64,000 nucleotides of DNA from an archaeon (GCA_021828185.1 JAKASI010000002.1:124001-188000), one strand, 5' to 3'. Positions 7,791-16,690 are shown, counted from the first letter of the stretch. The notes: generated by a model from the letters alone, not told the origin. Numbers and translations are program-made.

Positions 7791-8371
7791 TGCCTGTCCA
7801 TGTCCCTCTGCTGAGGAGGAGGCGCGAAGGGGTCACCGACTACAGGGCCAGGAAGAGGGCCATCACCTCCCAGAAGCCGCTGCTCGTCGTGAGGATCTCC
7901 AACAAGAACGTGTCATCCCAGTTCGTGAAGCCCACGGTGAAGGGGGACGTGGTGCTGTCTTCGGCGCATTCGAAGGAGCTCACGAAGCTCGGCTGGCGCG
8001 GCTCCCCGAAGTCCACCCCGGCGTGCTACCTCCTGGGCCTTCTCGCGGGGAAGAAGGCGGTCAGCGCAGGGGTGAAGGAAGCGGTCGCCTACAACGGGGT
8101 CATCCCGTTCATCGCGGGCTCCAGGGTCGCGGCCCTCCTGAAGGGGGTCATCGACGCCGGAGTCACGGTCCCGGTGGGGGAGGAGGCTCTCCCGAGCGAA
8201 GAGAGGGTGACCGGCAAGTCGATTTCCGAGTATGCGGCGAGGCTCGCCTCCGAAGACAAGGACGCCTATGCGAAGAGCTTCTCGGCCCTCCTGAAGGCAG
8301 GGTTCAAGCCCGAGGGGTACCCGGCGGAGTTCGAGAAGCTGAAGGCGGTCATCGCAGGAGGGAGCAAGTGA
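7790..8371 (+). CDS. rpl18: Large subunit ribosomal protein uL18
   Basis: A 193-residue 5S rRNA-binding protein that works with uL5 in the central protuberance. The ATG at 7790 gives the family N-terminus MPVHVPLLRRRREGVTDYRA. Later blocks are KPLLVVRISNKNV, GDVVLSSAHSKEL and YLLGLLAGKKA. The longer open frame upstream is rpl19e sequence read out of frame, so it was not used. Both ends overlap the neighbouring genes by 1-2 bases. Confidence 0.95.
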   Translation: MPVHVPLLRRRREGVTDYRARKRAITSQKPLLVVRISNKNVSSQFVKPTVKGDVVLSSAHSKELTKLGWRGSPKSTPACYLLGLLAGKKAVSAGVKEAVAYNGVIPFIAGSRVAALLKGVIDAGVTVPVGEEALPSEERVTGKSISEYAARLASEDKDAYAKSFSALLKAGFKPEGYPAEFEKLKAVIAGGSK

Positions 8372-9000
8372 TGTCGTTCGGGCCGCGAAGGGACCGCCAG
8401 GAAGAGGAGCAGGTCTGGGTGCCGAGGACCAAGCTCGGATCGATGGTCAACGAAGGGAAGATAACGTCTCTTGAAGAGATATTCAGGAGCGGCCAGCGGG
8501 TCCGCGAGGCTGAAATCGTGAAGAAGCTCCTTCCAGACCTGAGGAACGAGATAGTGGGAGTGAGCGTGGTGCAGAAGCAGACAGACGCAGGCGAGCTTAC
8601 GAGGTTCATGGCGGTGGTCGCAGTGGGGAACGGGGCAGGGTGGTTCGGGGTCGGCAAAGGGAAGGCGATGCAGACCAGAGAAGCCATAGAGAAGGCGACC
8701 AACGCCGCGCTCCTCAACATCATACCTGTCAAGCTCGGCTGCGGCTCCTGGGAGTGCAGGGACGGGAGGCCGCACTCGGTCCCCTACAAGATCAGGGGGA
8801 AGGCGGGGAGCGTGACCGTCGAGATCATCCCCGCGCCGCGCGCCCTCGGGCTCGTGGCCGGCCCCGCCCTGAAGAACCTCCTCCAGCTCGCGGGGGTCAA
8901 GGACGCCTGGGTGAGGACCTTCGGCTCGACCAGCACCATGTCCTCGCTGGCGAACGCAGTCTACGACGCGTTCAGGATGTCGCACGGGCTCAACGTATAG
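8371..9000 (+). CDS. rps5: Small subunit ribosomal protein uS5
   Basis: A 209-residue 30S protein of the mRNA entry tunnel and decoding fidelity region. It has the double-stranded RNA-binding-like N domain (LRNEIVGVSVVQKQTDAGELTR), then the GNGAGWFGVGKGKA signature. The C-terminal domain has IIPAPRALGLVAGPALKNLL and RTFGSTSTMSSLANAVYDAF. The ATG at 8371 shares its A with the rpl18 stop. Confidence 0.96.
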   Translation: MSFGPRRDRQEEEQVWVPRTKLGSMVNEGKITSLEEIFRSGQRVREAEIVKKLLPDLRNEIVGVSVVQKQTDAGELTRFMAVVAVGNGAGWFGVGKGKAMQTREAIEKATNAALLNIIPVKLGCGSWECRDGRPHSVPYKIRGKAGSVTVEIIPAPRALGLVAGPALKNLLQLAGVKDAWVRTFGSTSTMSSLANAVYDAFRMSHGLNV

Positions 9001-9004
9001 GTGA

Positions 9005-9475
9005 ATGAAGATGGGTCTCCTCTTGGTTGTGAATCTCCACGGCTCGATCAACAGCTCGGCGCCGGTCCGGCAGGCGCTCACCGAGCTCTGGGTGGCGAAG
9101 AAGTTCTCCGCGTCCGTCGTCACCGACGACCCGGCCACGGTCGGGGCGCTCAAGCTCTGCAAGGACTACGTCGCCTGGGCCCCCGTCGACCAGGGGCTAC
9201 TGGGGGACCTCCTCAAGAAGCGGGGGAGGGTCAGCACGACGAAGGCCTTGGGCCAGGCGGAGCTCAAGGGGCTGGGATTCAAGAGCCACGAAGACCTCGC
9301 GGCGCAGATGATGAAGGACCAGGTCCGCCTCTCGGCGGTCAAGGGGGTGCTCCCCTTCTTCAGGCTCGCCCCCCCGAAGGGGGGTTTCAAGCTCTCCCTG
9401 CGGAGGCAGACGACGGAACGCGGGACCCTCGGCAACAACCCGAAGCTCGAGGGGATCGTCAGGAGGATGCTCTGA
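9005..9475 (+). CDS. rpl30: Large subunit ribosomal protein uL30
   Basis: A 156-residue uL30 of the long archaeal type, roughly twice the bacterial length. The uL30 core is near the start (LLLVVNLHGSINSSAPVRQAL), and the C-terminal extension contains FFRLAPPKGGFK. It starts at ATG 9005, 4 bases after rps5. A second in-frame ATG at 9011 would remove only two residues. Confidence 0.93.
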   Translation: MKMGLLLVVNLHGSINSSAPVRQALTELWVAKKFSASVVTDDPATVGALKLCKDYVAWAPVDQGLLGDLLKKRGRVSTTKALGQAELKGLGFKSHEDLAAQMMKDQVRLSAVKGVLPFFRLAPPKGGFKLSLRRQTTERGTLGNNPKLEGIVRRML

Positions 9476-9476
9476 G

Positions 9477-9878
9477 ATGCCGACCAGGGCCCGCAAGGGA
9501 AGGAGGTACAGGGGGATGAGGACCCACGGCTACGGCCAGATAGGCCAGCACCGCCACTCGGGGAAGCAGGGGGGGCACGGGAACGCAGGGCTCCACAAGC
9601 ACAAGTGGAGCTGGCTGATACTCAACGACCCGGACCACTTCGGGCGGGACCCGTTCAGGCCTCCCGGGCACGTCAGACCTTCGCGTTGGATGAACGTCGG
9701 CCAGCTGGACGGGATGGCAAGGGGACAGAAGTCCCTGGACCTCTCCCTGCTCGGGGTGGGCAAGCTCCTCGGGGCCGGCGAGGTGTCAGGGGCCTACCAG
9801 GTGAAGGTGGATTCCTTCACGAAGAAAGCTCAGGCTAAAATAGAGGCCGCAGGCGGAAAGATACTGGTCCAGGAGTAA
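9477..9878 (+). CDS. rpl15: Large subunit ribosomal protein uL15
   Basis: A 133-residue late-assembly 50S protein. The glycine/arginine/histidine-rich N-terminus (RGMRTHGYGQIGQHRHSGKQ) reaches into rRNA, and the C-terminal globular part ends VKVDSFTKKAQAKIEAAGGK. It begins one base after the rpl30 stop and precedes secY by about ten bases, the classical order. Confidence 0.94.
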   Translation: MPTRARKGRRYRGMRTHGYGQIGQHRHSGKQGGHGNAGLHKHKWSWLILNDPDHFGRDPFRPPGHVRPSRWMNVGQLDGMARGQKSLDLSLLGVGKLLGAGEVSGAYQVKVDSFTKKAQAKIEAAGGKILVQE

Positions 9879-9888
9879 GCCCCAGCCA

Positions 9889-11319
9889 TTGGCTTCGATG
9901 CGCGACTTCATAAAAAGCGTAGGCACGGTGCTCCCGGAAATCCCGAAACCGGAGAAGAAGCCGACCCTCAACGAGCGCTTCGTCTGGACCGCCATCGCGC
10001 TCGTGGCCTACCTCGTGATGGCCGTGACCCCCCTCTATGGGTTCAGCGGGACCCAGGCCAACAACCAGCTCTCGTTTCTGAGGGTGGTCTTCGCGTCTAC
10101 CCAGGGGACCCTCATGGAGCTCGGCATCGGGCCGATAGTGACGGCCGGGCTCATCCTCCAGCTCCTGGTCGGCAGCGACATCATCAAGCTTGACATGGGG
10201 GACTCGGCGGACAGGGCCATCTTCGGCTCGGCGACCAAGCTCCTCACGTTCATAGTGATCGTAGGGGAGTCTCTCGCCTACATCTACGGGGGAGCCCTCG
10301 GGGTCCTCGGCCAGACCCAGTCGCTGGTCGTCTTCGTCCAGCTCTTCGTGGCCAGCGTCCTCGTCCTGCTGCTCGACGAGCTGATCCAGAAGGGGTGGGG
10401 GATAGGGAGCGGGGTCAGCCTGTTCATCCTCGCCGGGGTCGCCCAGACCGTCATGTGGTACACGTTCTCCCCGATCACCTTCGCCCTCACCTCCACCACC
10501 TCCGCCTACTTCGGGTTCATCCCGGCCACCATCAGCGCCTTCTTCAGCAACACCCTCCCGAGCATAGTGGTCCGGGAGTTCAAGTATCCGAGCCTGCTCA
10601 CCTTCGCGCTCACCATCGTGATGATCCTGGTGCTGATCTACATCGAAGGCATCAGGGTCGAGCTCCCCATCACTTCGATAAAGTACAGGGGGTTCCAGGG
10701 GGTCTATCCGATCAAGCTCCTCTACGTCTCCAACATCCCGGTCATACTTGTCTCCGCCCTGGGGGCCAACATCACCTTCTTCTCGAGGCTCCTCTACAAC
10801 TACACCGGGACCGGGTCAGCCCCGTGGTGGCTCAGCGCCATCGCCGTATTCCCGCGGAACTCCACCGCCGGGTCCTACCCGACCGGAGGGATCGTCTACT
10901 ACATGACTCCCCCCCAGGGGGTAAGCCAGACGATAGGCGACCCGATACACTCCGTGATCTACCTGCTCTACCTCGTCGGCATGGCGGTGCTCTTCGCCCG
11001 GCTCTGGGTCGAGATCGGAGGGCTCAACCCGAGGGCGGTGGCGAAGAACCTCATGGACGCCGACGTCCAGGTCCCCGGGTTCAGGCGGACCGGCCTCTCC
11101 ATCGAGCAGATGCTCAACAGGTACATCCCGACCCTGACCATAATCGGAGGGATACTGATCGGACTGATCGCAGGGGTCTCCGACCTCTTCGGGGTGTTCG
11201 GGACAGGCATAGGCATACTGCTGATGGTCGACATCATCCTCCAGTACTATCAGATGCTGCTCAAGGAGCAGGTGGAGGAGGTATCCCCCGCCTTGGCAGG
11301 GCTGATAGGAGCTGGCTAG
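9889..11319 (+). CDS. secY: Preprotein translocase subunit SecY
   Basis: A 476-residue central channel subunit of the Sec translocon in the cytoplasmic membrane. About ten hydrophobic segments can be followed, starting with ALVAYLVMAVTPLYG around residues 37-51. Conserved pieces include LGIGPIVTAGLILQLLVG and the cytoplasmic loop segment IKYRGFQGVYPIKLLYVSNIP. The start is the TTG at 9889, with an ATG three codons later as alternative. It ends the ribosomal block, as in most archaea. Confidence 0.96.
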   Translation: MASMRDFIKSVGTVLPEIPKPEKKPTLNERFVWTAIALVAYLVMAVTPLYGFSGTQANNQLSFLRVVFASTQGTLMELGIGPIVTAGLILQLLVGSDIIKLDMGDSADRAIFGSATKLLTFIVIVGESLAYIYGGALGVLGQTQSLVVFVQLFVASVLVLLLDELIQKGWGIGSGVSLFILAGVAQTVMWYTFSPITFALTSTTSAYFGFIPATISAFFSNTLPSIVVREFKYPSLLTFALTIVMILVLIYIEGIRVELPITSIKYRGFQGVYPIKLLYVSNIPVILVSALGANITFFSRLLYNYTGTGSAPWWLSAIAVFPRNSTAGSYPTGGIVYYMTPPQGVSQTIGDPIHSVIYLLYLVGMAVLFARLWVEIGGLNPRAVAKNLMDADVQVPGFRRTGLSIEQMLNRYIPTLTIIGGILIGLIAGVSDLFGVFGTGIGILLMVDIILQYYQMLLKEQVEEVSPALAGLIGAG

Positions 11320-11322
11320 CCG

Positions 11323-11895
11323 GTGCCTCTGCGCGTAGTGGTGCTCGGGATCCCCGGGGTCGGGAAGACCACGGTGGTCGAGGGGGTGGTGTCGGGGCAC
11401 GGCGGGGCGAAGCTCGTGAACTTCGGGACCCTGATGTTCGAGGCGGGGAGGTCTCTTGGCTGGGTGAAGAACAGGGACGAGATAAGGAGGATGAAGGTCG
11501 AGAAGCAGAGGCGCCTCCAGAAGCTGGCTGCCACGAAGATCTCCAGGATGCAGGGGAAGGTGATCGTCGTCGACACCCACCTCTTCATCAGGACGGAGGA
11601 GGGGTTCTGGCCCGGCCTCCCCTTCGAAGTGGTGCGGGCCATGAAGCCCACCCACCTGGTCCTTGTGGAGGCGTCCCCGCAGGATATAGCCGGGAGGAGG
11701 TCGTCTGACGCCACCAGGTACAGGGACGCAGTGACTCTGGAGGGCCTTGCAGAGGAGCTCCAGCTGGCCCGGGGGTTCCTCACGGTCTCCTCGACGATCA
11801 CCGGCGCGCCGATGATGATGGTGACCAACGCCGACGGCAGGCAGGCGGATGCCATCCTGCAGGTGGTGAGGATGCTGGAGAGGGCGTCGGCATGA
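11323..11895 (+). CDS. adkA: Adenylate kinase, archaeal AdkA type
   Basis: A 190-residue P-loop kinase that interconverts AMP, ADP and ATP. The Walker A motif GIPGVGKTT is at residues 8-16. The archaeal-type sequence NFGTLMFEAG follows, and the core contains VIVVDTHLFIRT. It lies 3 bases after secY and overlaps the next gene by 4 bases. The secY-adk-DUF106-cmk-cbf5 order is the common archaeal arrangement, which supports the assignment over other nucleotide kinases. Confidence 0.9.
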   Translation: MPLRVVVLGIPGVGKTTVVEGVVSGHGGAKLVNFGTLMFEAGRSLGWVKNRDEIRRMKVEKQRRLQKLAATKISRMQGKVIVVDTHLFIRTEEGFWPGLPFEVVRAMKPTHLVLVEASPQDIAGRRSSDATRYRDAVTLEGLAEELQLARGFLTVSSTITGAPMMMVTNADGRQADAILQVVRMLERASA

Positions 11896-12818
11896 TGGCG
11901 AAGAAGAACAAGGCCGCTCCCTCTTCGTCGGGGTCGCGCACCTTCAGCTACATCCTCGTCGTCCTGCTGGCGGTCCTCGTGGCGTACTACGTCGTCCTCC
12001 CCGCGTTCACCCCTCCGAAACCGACGGGGACCGTGACCACCACGGCCACGGCAGGCTCCACGGTCAGCGTGTCGCTGACGCCGCCGACCGACATCGCCGG
12101 CACCATGGTCACGGTCGCCGGACAGAAACTCCCGGGGGGAGAGAACGTCAGCGTGACCTTTGATTCCAAAGCCGTCAACCTGACCGACAGCGCAGGTGCC
12201 GCGGGGTGCGTGACCAGCAGCGACGGGGCCCTTGCGGGGTGCGACTTCTGGGTGCCGAGCGGGGCCACGACCGGGCCGCACAACGTGACGGTGACCTTCG
12301 GCACGTCCGCCGCGGTGGCTGCAGCCACCTTCACGGTTCCGCAGTTCAAGCCGCCGGAGTCGACCATCCTCGTCACCCTGACGTCGGTGGCGCTCGGGCT
12401 CGTCACCCAGGTGGTCACACGCAAGGTCGTCGACCTGAACAAGGAGAGGAGGATGAGGGCCGAGCTCAACGCCTTCAACAAGGAGAAGCGCGAGGCCACC
12501 CTGGCCAACGACAAGGTGAAGCTGGAGAAGCTCAAGAAGCGGGAGCTCTCCATGCGCCAGGAGCAGGCGAAGGTCTCGACCGCCAGGCTGAAGGTGACCG
12601 CCATCACCTTCATCCCGCTCCTGCTGGTCTACTACCTCATGGCGACCTTCCTGGGCGGCTACAGCGTGATAGTGGCGTACACTCCGATCCCGATACCGAT
12701 TCTCGCAGCCCCGACGCAGAACCCGTCGATCTTCGAGGTGAGCCTCTTCTGGTGGTACTTCCTCAGCTCCTTCACCTTCTCCACCATGCTCACGAGGCTC
12801 CTTCACACCCAACCATAG
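11892..12818 (+). CDS. EMC3/YidC-like membrane insertase (DUF106 family) with extracellular domain
   Basis: A 308-residue membrane protein. One N-terminal membrane segment (TFSYILVVLLAVLVAYYVVL, about residues 17-36) precedes a roughly 110-residue Thr/Ser/Val-rich outer region with two Cys. A second segment (STILVTLTSVALGLVTQVV) leads into a positively charged coiled coil rich in Lys/Glu/Arg, and two more hydrophobic segments close the protein. This TM-coiled-coil-TM core is the pattern of archaeal DUF106 proteins related to Oxa1/YidC/EMC3. The location between adk and cmk, next to secY, agrees. The long outer domain is larger than I expect for the family. Confidence 0.8.
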   Translation: MMAKKNKAAPSSSGSRTFSYILVVLLAVLVAYYVVLPAFTPPKPTGTVTTTATAGSTVSVSLTPPTDIAGTMVTVAGQKLPGGENVSVTFDSKAVNLTDSAGAAGCVTSSDGALAGCDFWVPSGATTGPHNVTVTFGTSAAVAAATFTVPQFKPPESTILVTLTSVALGLVTQVVTRKVVDLNKERRMRAELNAFNKEKREATLANDKVKLEKLKKRELSMRQEQAKVSTARLKVTAITFIPLLLVYYLMATFLGGYSVIVAYTPIPIPILAAPTQNPSIFEVSLFWWYFLSSFTFSTMLTRLLHTQP

Positions 12819-12830
12819 GCGCCACAGGGA

Positions 12831-13391
12831 TTGAGAGCCATAGTCGTATCCGGGTTGCCAGCGGTCGGAAAGACCACCGTCTCCCGCAGGGTGGCCGAGG
12901 AGCTCGGGAAGCCGCTGGTGGGGGGAGGGGACGTCCTCAAGGAGATGGCTGTCGAGGAGGGGTACAAGCCCGGCGGGGACGACTGGTGGGACGCTGCCGA
13001 AGGGATGAAGTTCCTCGAGGAGAGGAAGAGGACGCCAGGGTTCGACAGGGAGGTGGACGCCCGGCTGATCCAGAAGGCGAAGAAGGGGGACGTGGTGATC
13101 ACCAGCTACCCGGTGCCGTGGCTCACGCGGGACGGGATCAAGGTCTGGCTCACGGGGAGCGTCGACAGCAGGGCCGCCAGGATGGCGAAGCGGGACGGCC
13201 TCCCAGTTTCGAAGTGCAGGAAGATCCTCTCCGTGAGGGACGTGGAGAACTACAGGCTGTACAAGAAGATCTACGGCATCGAGTTCGGCAAGGACCTGAA
13301 GCCCTTCGACCTCGTGGTGGAGACCGACAACGTAGACGAACCCAGGGTCGCCGACATCGTGCTCCGGTACGTGAAGAACCGAAGGGACTGA
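12831..13391 (+). CDS. cmk: Cytidylate kinase, archaeal type
   Basis: A 186-residue P-loop kinase that phosphorylates CMP and dCMP. Walker A is GLPAVGKTTV near residues 8-17. The family-like SYPVPWLTRDGIKVWLTGSVDSRAARMAKRD and RDVENYRLYKKIYGIEF segments follow; the latter resembles the R-E-x2-D-x3-R lid region of archaeal CMP kinases. Translation starts at a TTG (12831). It lies directly before the pseudouridine synthase, a conserved pair. Confidence 0.88.
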   Translation: MRAIVVSGLPAVGKTTVSRRVAEELGKPLVGGGDVLKEMAVEEGYKPGGDDWWDAAEGMKFLEERKRTPGFDREVDARLIQKAKKGDVVITSYPVPWLTRDGIKVWLTGSVDSRAARMAKRDGLPVSKCRKILSVRDVENYRLYKKIYGIEFGKDLKPFDLVVETDNVDEPRVADIVLRYVKNRRD

Positions 13392-13392
13392 A

Positions 13393-14406
13393 GTGCACCC
13401 CCCAAGGACCGTCGCCATCGACGAAGAGCCGACCGACCCGAGGTACGGGTCTGTCCCGGCCGAAAGGCCGGTGGCGGCGATGCTCGACTACGGGCTGATC
13501 CCGCTCGACAAGCCGCGCGGGCCCACGAGCCACGAGGTCGTCGCCTGGACCAAGAAGCTGCTCGGGGTGGAGAAGGCGGGGCACAGCGGGACTCTCGACC
13601 CGCCCGTTTCGGGGCTCCTCCCCATCGGACTGGGGCAGTCGACCAGGGCCCTGAGCCTCCTCCTGCTCTTCCCCAAGGAGTACCGCGGGGTGATGAGGGT
13701 CCACTCGTCGGTCCCGCAGAAGAAGCTGGACTCCGTGGTCGCGGAGTTCACCGGTGAGATATTCCAGCGTCCTCCCCAGCGCTCCTCGGTCAGCAGGCAG
13801 ACCAGGAGCAGGACCATCTACGAAATGGAGCTGACGGAGTCCAAGGGGAACCTCTTCCTCTTCAGGGTCCTCTGCCAGTCGGGGACTTACATCAGGAAGC
13901 TGGTCTACGACCTCGGCGAAGTCCTGGGGGTGGGCGCGACCATGGTCGAGCTCCGGAGGACCAAGGTCGGGCCGCTCACAGAAGAGGGGGGCCTGGTCAC
14001 CCTCCACCAGCTCAACGACGGCGTCTACAGGCTCAAGGGAGGGGACGAGGCGCCGCTCAGGGCGCTGGTCAGGCCCATAGAGGACAGCCTCGGCGACCTC
14101 GGAAGGATAACGGTGCGCGACTCCGCGGTCGACGCCATCTGTCACGGGGCGAGGCTCGGCATCCCCGGGGTCCTCTCGGTCTCCGAGGGGGTAAAGAAAG
14201 GGGACACGCTGGCGCTGATGAGCCCGAAGGGGGAGCTCGTCGCCATAGGGAAGGCGCTCCTGTCATCGGACGAGGTGCAGTCGCTCCGGCGGGGGCTCGC
14301 CTCGACCACAGAGCGGGTGGTGATGAGGGCGGGGACCTACCCGAAGATGTGGAAGACCCAGTCGAAGAGGAAAGCCGAAGCCGCGAACCCCTCGTCGCCG
14401 AATTAG
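13393..14406 (+). CDS. cbf5: tRNA/rRNA pseudouridine synthase, Cbf5/TruB type
   Basis: A 337-residue pseudouridine synthase. It has the TruB motif I GPTSHEVVAWTKK and the catalytic motif HSGTLDPPVSGLLPIGLG, in which the Asp is the nucleophile. LVYDLGEVLGVGATMVELRRTKVGP and a C-terminal PUA domain with VLSVSEGVKKGDTLALMSPKGELVAIGKALL follow. In archaea this protein acts with H/ACA guide RNPs on rRNA and alone on tRNA position 55. It starts at GTG 13393, one base after cmk, and closes the operon. Confidence 0.93.
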   Translation: MHPPRTVAIDEEPTDPRYGSVPAERPVAAMLDYGLIPLDKPRGPTSHEVVAWTKKLLGVEKAGHSGTLDPPVSGLLPIGLGQSTRALSLLLLFPKEYRGVMRVHSSVPQKKLDSVVAEFTGEIFQRPPQRSSVSRQTRSRTIYEMELTESKGNLFLFRVLCQSGTYIRKLVYDLGEVLGVGATMVELRRTKVGPLTEEGGLVTLHQLNDGVYRLKGGDEAPLRALVRPIEDSLGDLGRITVRDSAVDAICHGARLGIPGVLSVSEGVKKGDTLALMSPKGELVAIGKALLSSDEVQSLRRGLASTTERVVMRAGTYPKMWKTQSKRKAEAANPSSPN

Positions 14407-14439
14407 GTCCTAGGCGCCCGGCGTGGCAGACCGCATCAC

Positions 14440-15015
14440 TTGCCCTTTCTGACCAGAGAACTCTCGTCAGGCACCCCCCCGGACTTCCAGGCTCGCCCTG
14501 AGGCAGGGAGGGTGCTGGTGCGTCTACTACCGGCGCCCCGGGCCGGCGGGGAGGGGCCTTCCCGCTTCGGAGTGGAAGAGGGTCAACAGGAGGGACAGGG
14601 TGAGGCTCGTGAAGGAAGGGAGGTCGCACGCGACCCTCGTGTACGAAGGGGAGACCCCGGTCGGCTGGTGCCAGTACGGGCCCAGCGACGAGCCCCCCAG
14701 GATAGACGCGGGACGGAACTACAGACGGGCGGCTCCGGAGGTCAGTGGCAGGCTCTGGAGGACAACCTGCTTCTTCACGGACCGGCGCCATCGCGGGCGG
14801 GGGGTGTCGAAGGAGGCCCTGAAGGGGGCTCTGGCTTCGGTGGCGAGGCAGGGGGGCGGGACCGTCGAGGCCTGCCCGGTCGCGTCGCCAAAGATGGCGG
14901 CCGTCCCAGGATGGCGATGGTTCGGGACCCCCGGGATGTTCGAGGAGGAAGGGTTCAGGAGAGTCGCGAAGCTCGGGACCAGCGGGGTGCTCATGAGAAG
15001 AGCGGTCGCGGCATC
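14440..15015 (+). pseudogene. GNAT-family acetyltransferase, frameshifted
   Basis: The body of the gene is read from about 14498: GGCWCVYYRRPGP, then LVKEGRSHATLVYEG and TPVGWCQYG, then FFTDRRHRGRGVSKEALKGAL. These are hallmarks of a GNAT subfamily acting on small substrates. No ATG, GTG or TTG exists in this frame before the GGCWC block, while the preceding family-like N-terminus (LTRELSSGTPPDFQA) is in the neighbouring frame. A one-base shift is likely, perhaps at the C7 run at 14474-14480 or the G-rich stretch near 14505. The frame also lacks a stop before the tRNA gene. It is either a decayed gene or a sequence error. Confidence 0.65.
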
Positions 15016-15035
15016 GGGGCCACGGCCGGGTTTAG

Positions 15036-15043
15036 GTTTTAAG
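15036..15043 (+). promoter_or_regulatory. TATA box of tRNA-Ser
   Basis: GTTTTAAG ends about 24 bases before the first tRNA nucleotide at 15067, the expected distance for an archaeal tRNA promoter. It lies within the 3' end of the broken acetyltransferase. Confidence 0.6.
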
Positions 15044-15066
15044 CCCCGCACCCAGGGCTGGCGAAC

Positions 15067-15168
15067 GCCGGGATCGCCTAATCTGGTAGGGCGCAGGAAC
15101 GCGATTGCGCAAGCCTGGAAAGCCTGTTTCCTTAACAGGAATTCAGGGTTCAAATCCCTGTCCCGGCG
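15067..15168 (+). tRNA. tRNA-Ser (GGA), with a 16-base intron
   Basis: After removal of 15098-15113 the sequence folds as a perfect type-II tRNA. The acceptor stem GCCGGGA/TCCCGGC has 7 pairs. The D arm runs 15076-15092 with GG in the loop. The anticodon stem CAGGC/GCCTG encloses the loop CTGGAAA, anticodon GGA. A long variable arm TTCCT/AGGAA has loop TAAC, and the T arm is CAGGG/CCCTG around TTCAAAT. The discriminator is G, as in serine tRNAs, and CCA is not fully encoded. Without removing the 16 bases the anticodon stem cannot form. Confidence 0.93.
15098..15113 (+). other. tRNA intron at noncanonical position (anticodon stem, 30/31 or 29/30)
   Basis: The 16 bases AACGCGATTGCGCAAG interrupt the 5' strand of the anticodon stem between CAGG and C. 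Because G precedes the insertion and ends it, the boundary can shift by one base. The intron can form a short GCG/CGC hairpin and is presumably removed by the tRNA splicing endonuclease. I could not fit a strict bulge-helix-bulge by eye. Confidence 0.85.
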
Positions 15169-15183
15169 CCTAACCCCACAACC

Positions 15184-15191
15184 TGTATAAA
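15184..15191 (+). promoter_or_regulatory. TATA box of guaB
   Basis: TGTATAAA lies 24-31 bases before the GTG start of guaB at 15215, consistent with a leaderless or nearly leaderless mRNA. Confidence 0.65.
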
Positions 15192-15214
15192 CCCAGAGAG
15201 AAAGCCGAAGTCAA

Positions 15215-16690
15215 GTGAAGGGTTCCGTCTCCGACCTCCGCGTCGGCCTCACTTTCGACGACGTCCTGCTGGTCCCGAAGCTCTCAGACGTGAAGTCCAG
15301 GAAGGACGCGGACACCCGGACCAGGTTCTCGCGCCGGATACGGCTCACGATACCCGTCGTAGGCGCGAACATGGACACGGTCACCGAGTCCGCGATGGCG
15401 ATAGCTCTGGCCCGCCTGGGCGGGATCGGGGTGATCCACCGCTTCCTGACCATTGACGAGGAGGTGGCCGAGGTCCTGAAGGTGAAGAGGTCCGAGGGGG
15501 TGCTCATCGAGGACCCGATAACCCTCGGTCCGGACGGGACCGTCCGCGAAGCCTGGCAGATAATCCGGGAGAGGGAGATCGGAGGGATAGTGATCGTCGA
15601 CAGGTCGAGGCGGCTGCTGGGGCTCCTCACGAGGCGCGACATCACCCTGGAAGACGACCTCGACAGGAAGGCCAAGGAGGTCATGACCCCCAGGAAGGAC
15701 CTCATCACCGCCCCGAAGGGGGTGACCCTCGACGAAGCGAAGAAGATACTCCACGCCAACAAGATTGAGAAGCTCCCGGTCATCGACAGGCGGGGGAGCC
15801 TCGCCGGCCTCATCACCTCCAAGGACATAATGAAGAGGCGCCAGTTCCCTTCGGCGACCAAGGACTCCAAGGGCCGCCTCAGAGTAGCGGCAGCCGTGGG
15901 GGTGAAGGGGGACCACATGGAGAGGTCGAGGCGGCTGCTCGAAGCCGACGCCGACGCCCTGGTCGTCGACATAGCCCACGGACACTCGGACTACGCCATC
16001 GACACTGTGAAGGAGATCAAGAGGAAGCTCGGGGACGTGGAGGTCGTAGCGGGGAACGTGGCGACCGCCAGAGGGGCGGCGGACCTCATCAGGGCGGGGG
16101 CTGACGCCGTGAAGGTCGGAGTCGGGTCGGGGAGCATCTGCGTCACGAGGGTCGTGACCGGATCCGGGGTCCCCCAGCTCACAGCGATCATGGACAGCGC
16201 GGCAGGAGCAAGAGACAGCGGGGTCCCCATCATCGGGGACGGCGGGATAAGGGAACCCGGCGACGTCACCAAGGCCCTGGCTGCCGGCGCCTCTTCCGTC
16301 ATGATCGGGAGCCTCTTCGCCGGGACCGAGGAGAGCCCAGGCCCCACGGTCCTCCGAGACGGTGTGAGGTACAAGCTCACCAGGGGGATGGCCTCCCTCG
16401 CGGCCACGGTCGACCGGAGGGTAAGGGAGGCGAAGAGCACCGGCCCGAACGAGGACGAGCTCATCGAAGAAGTCATCGAAGAGAGCGTCCCGGAAGGGGT
16501 CGAAGGCCTGATCCCGTACAAGGGGAGGGTCGAAGAGGTGGTCAAGCAGCTGGTAGGGGGGCTCAGGTCAGGGATGAGCTACTCCGGGGCCCACAGCATC
16601 CAGGAGCTCAGGAAGAACGCCGAGTTCATGAGGATCACATCGGCAGGGCACAAGGAGAGCCTGCCGCACAACATACAGAAGGTGGTCTGA
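15215..16690 (+). CDS. guaB: Inosine-5'-monophosphate dehydrogenase
   Basis: A 491-residue enzyme that oxidises IMP to XMP with NAD+, the committed step to guanine nucleotides. The N-terminal [10 protein letters not shown] is the family signature. Two CBS repeats are inserted at about residues 95-215. The catalytic loop [15 protein letters not shown] places the nucleophile Cys at residue 309, followed by [13 protein letters not shown] and the MASLAA flap. The start is GTG 15215, 47 bases after the tRNA. purA follows 16 bases after the stop, so the two IMP branches are encoded together. Confidence 0.96.
   Translation: MKGSVSDLRVGLTFDDVLLVPKLSDVKSRKDADTRTRFSRRIRLTIPVVGANMDTVTESAMAIALARLGGIGVIHRFLTIDEEVAEVLKVKRSEGVLIEDPITLGPDGTVREAWQIIREREIGGIVIVDRSRRLLGLLTRRDITLEDDLDRKAKEVMTPRKDLITAPKGVTLDEAKKILHANKIEKLPVIDRRGSLAGLITSKDIMKRRQFPSATKDSKGRLRVAAAVGVKGDHMERSRRLLEADADALVVDIAHGHSDYAIDTVKEIKRKLGDVEVVAGNVATARGAADLIRAGADAVKVGVGSGSICVTRVVTGSGVPQLTAIMDSAAGARDSGVPIIGDGGIREPGDVTKALAAGASSVMIGSLFAGTEESPGPTVLRDGVRYKLTRGMASLAATVDRRVREAKSTGPNEDELIEEVIEESVPEGVEGLIPYKGRVEEVVKQLVGGLRSGMSYSGAHSIQELRKNAEFMRITSAGHKESLPHNIQKVV

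Noticed and set aside
11316..13418. A 700-codon minus-strand frame opposite adk, the EMC3-like gene and cmk
   Set aside because: No domain or sensible hydrophobicity; it spans three real genes and reflects codon bias only.
15084..15139. Alternative fold of the tRNA with anticodon CCT (Arg) in loop TTCCTTA
   Set aside because: That hairpin is the variable arm; it would leave a pyrimidine at position 37 and about 30 unexplained bases before the anticodon stem. The Ser(GGA) fold with one intron explains everything.
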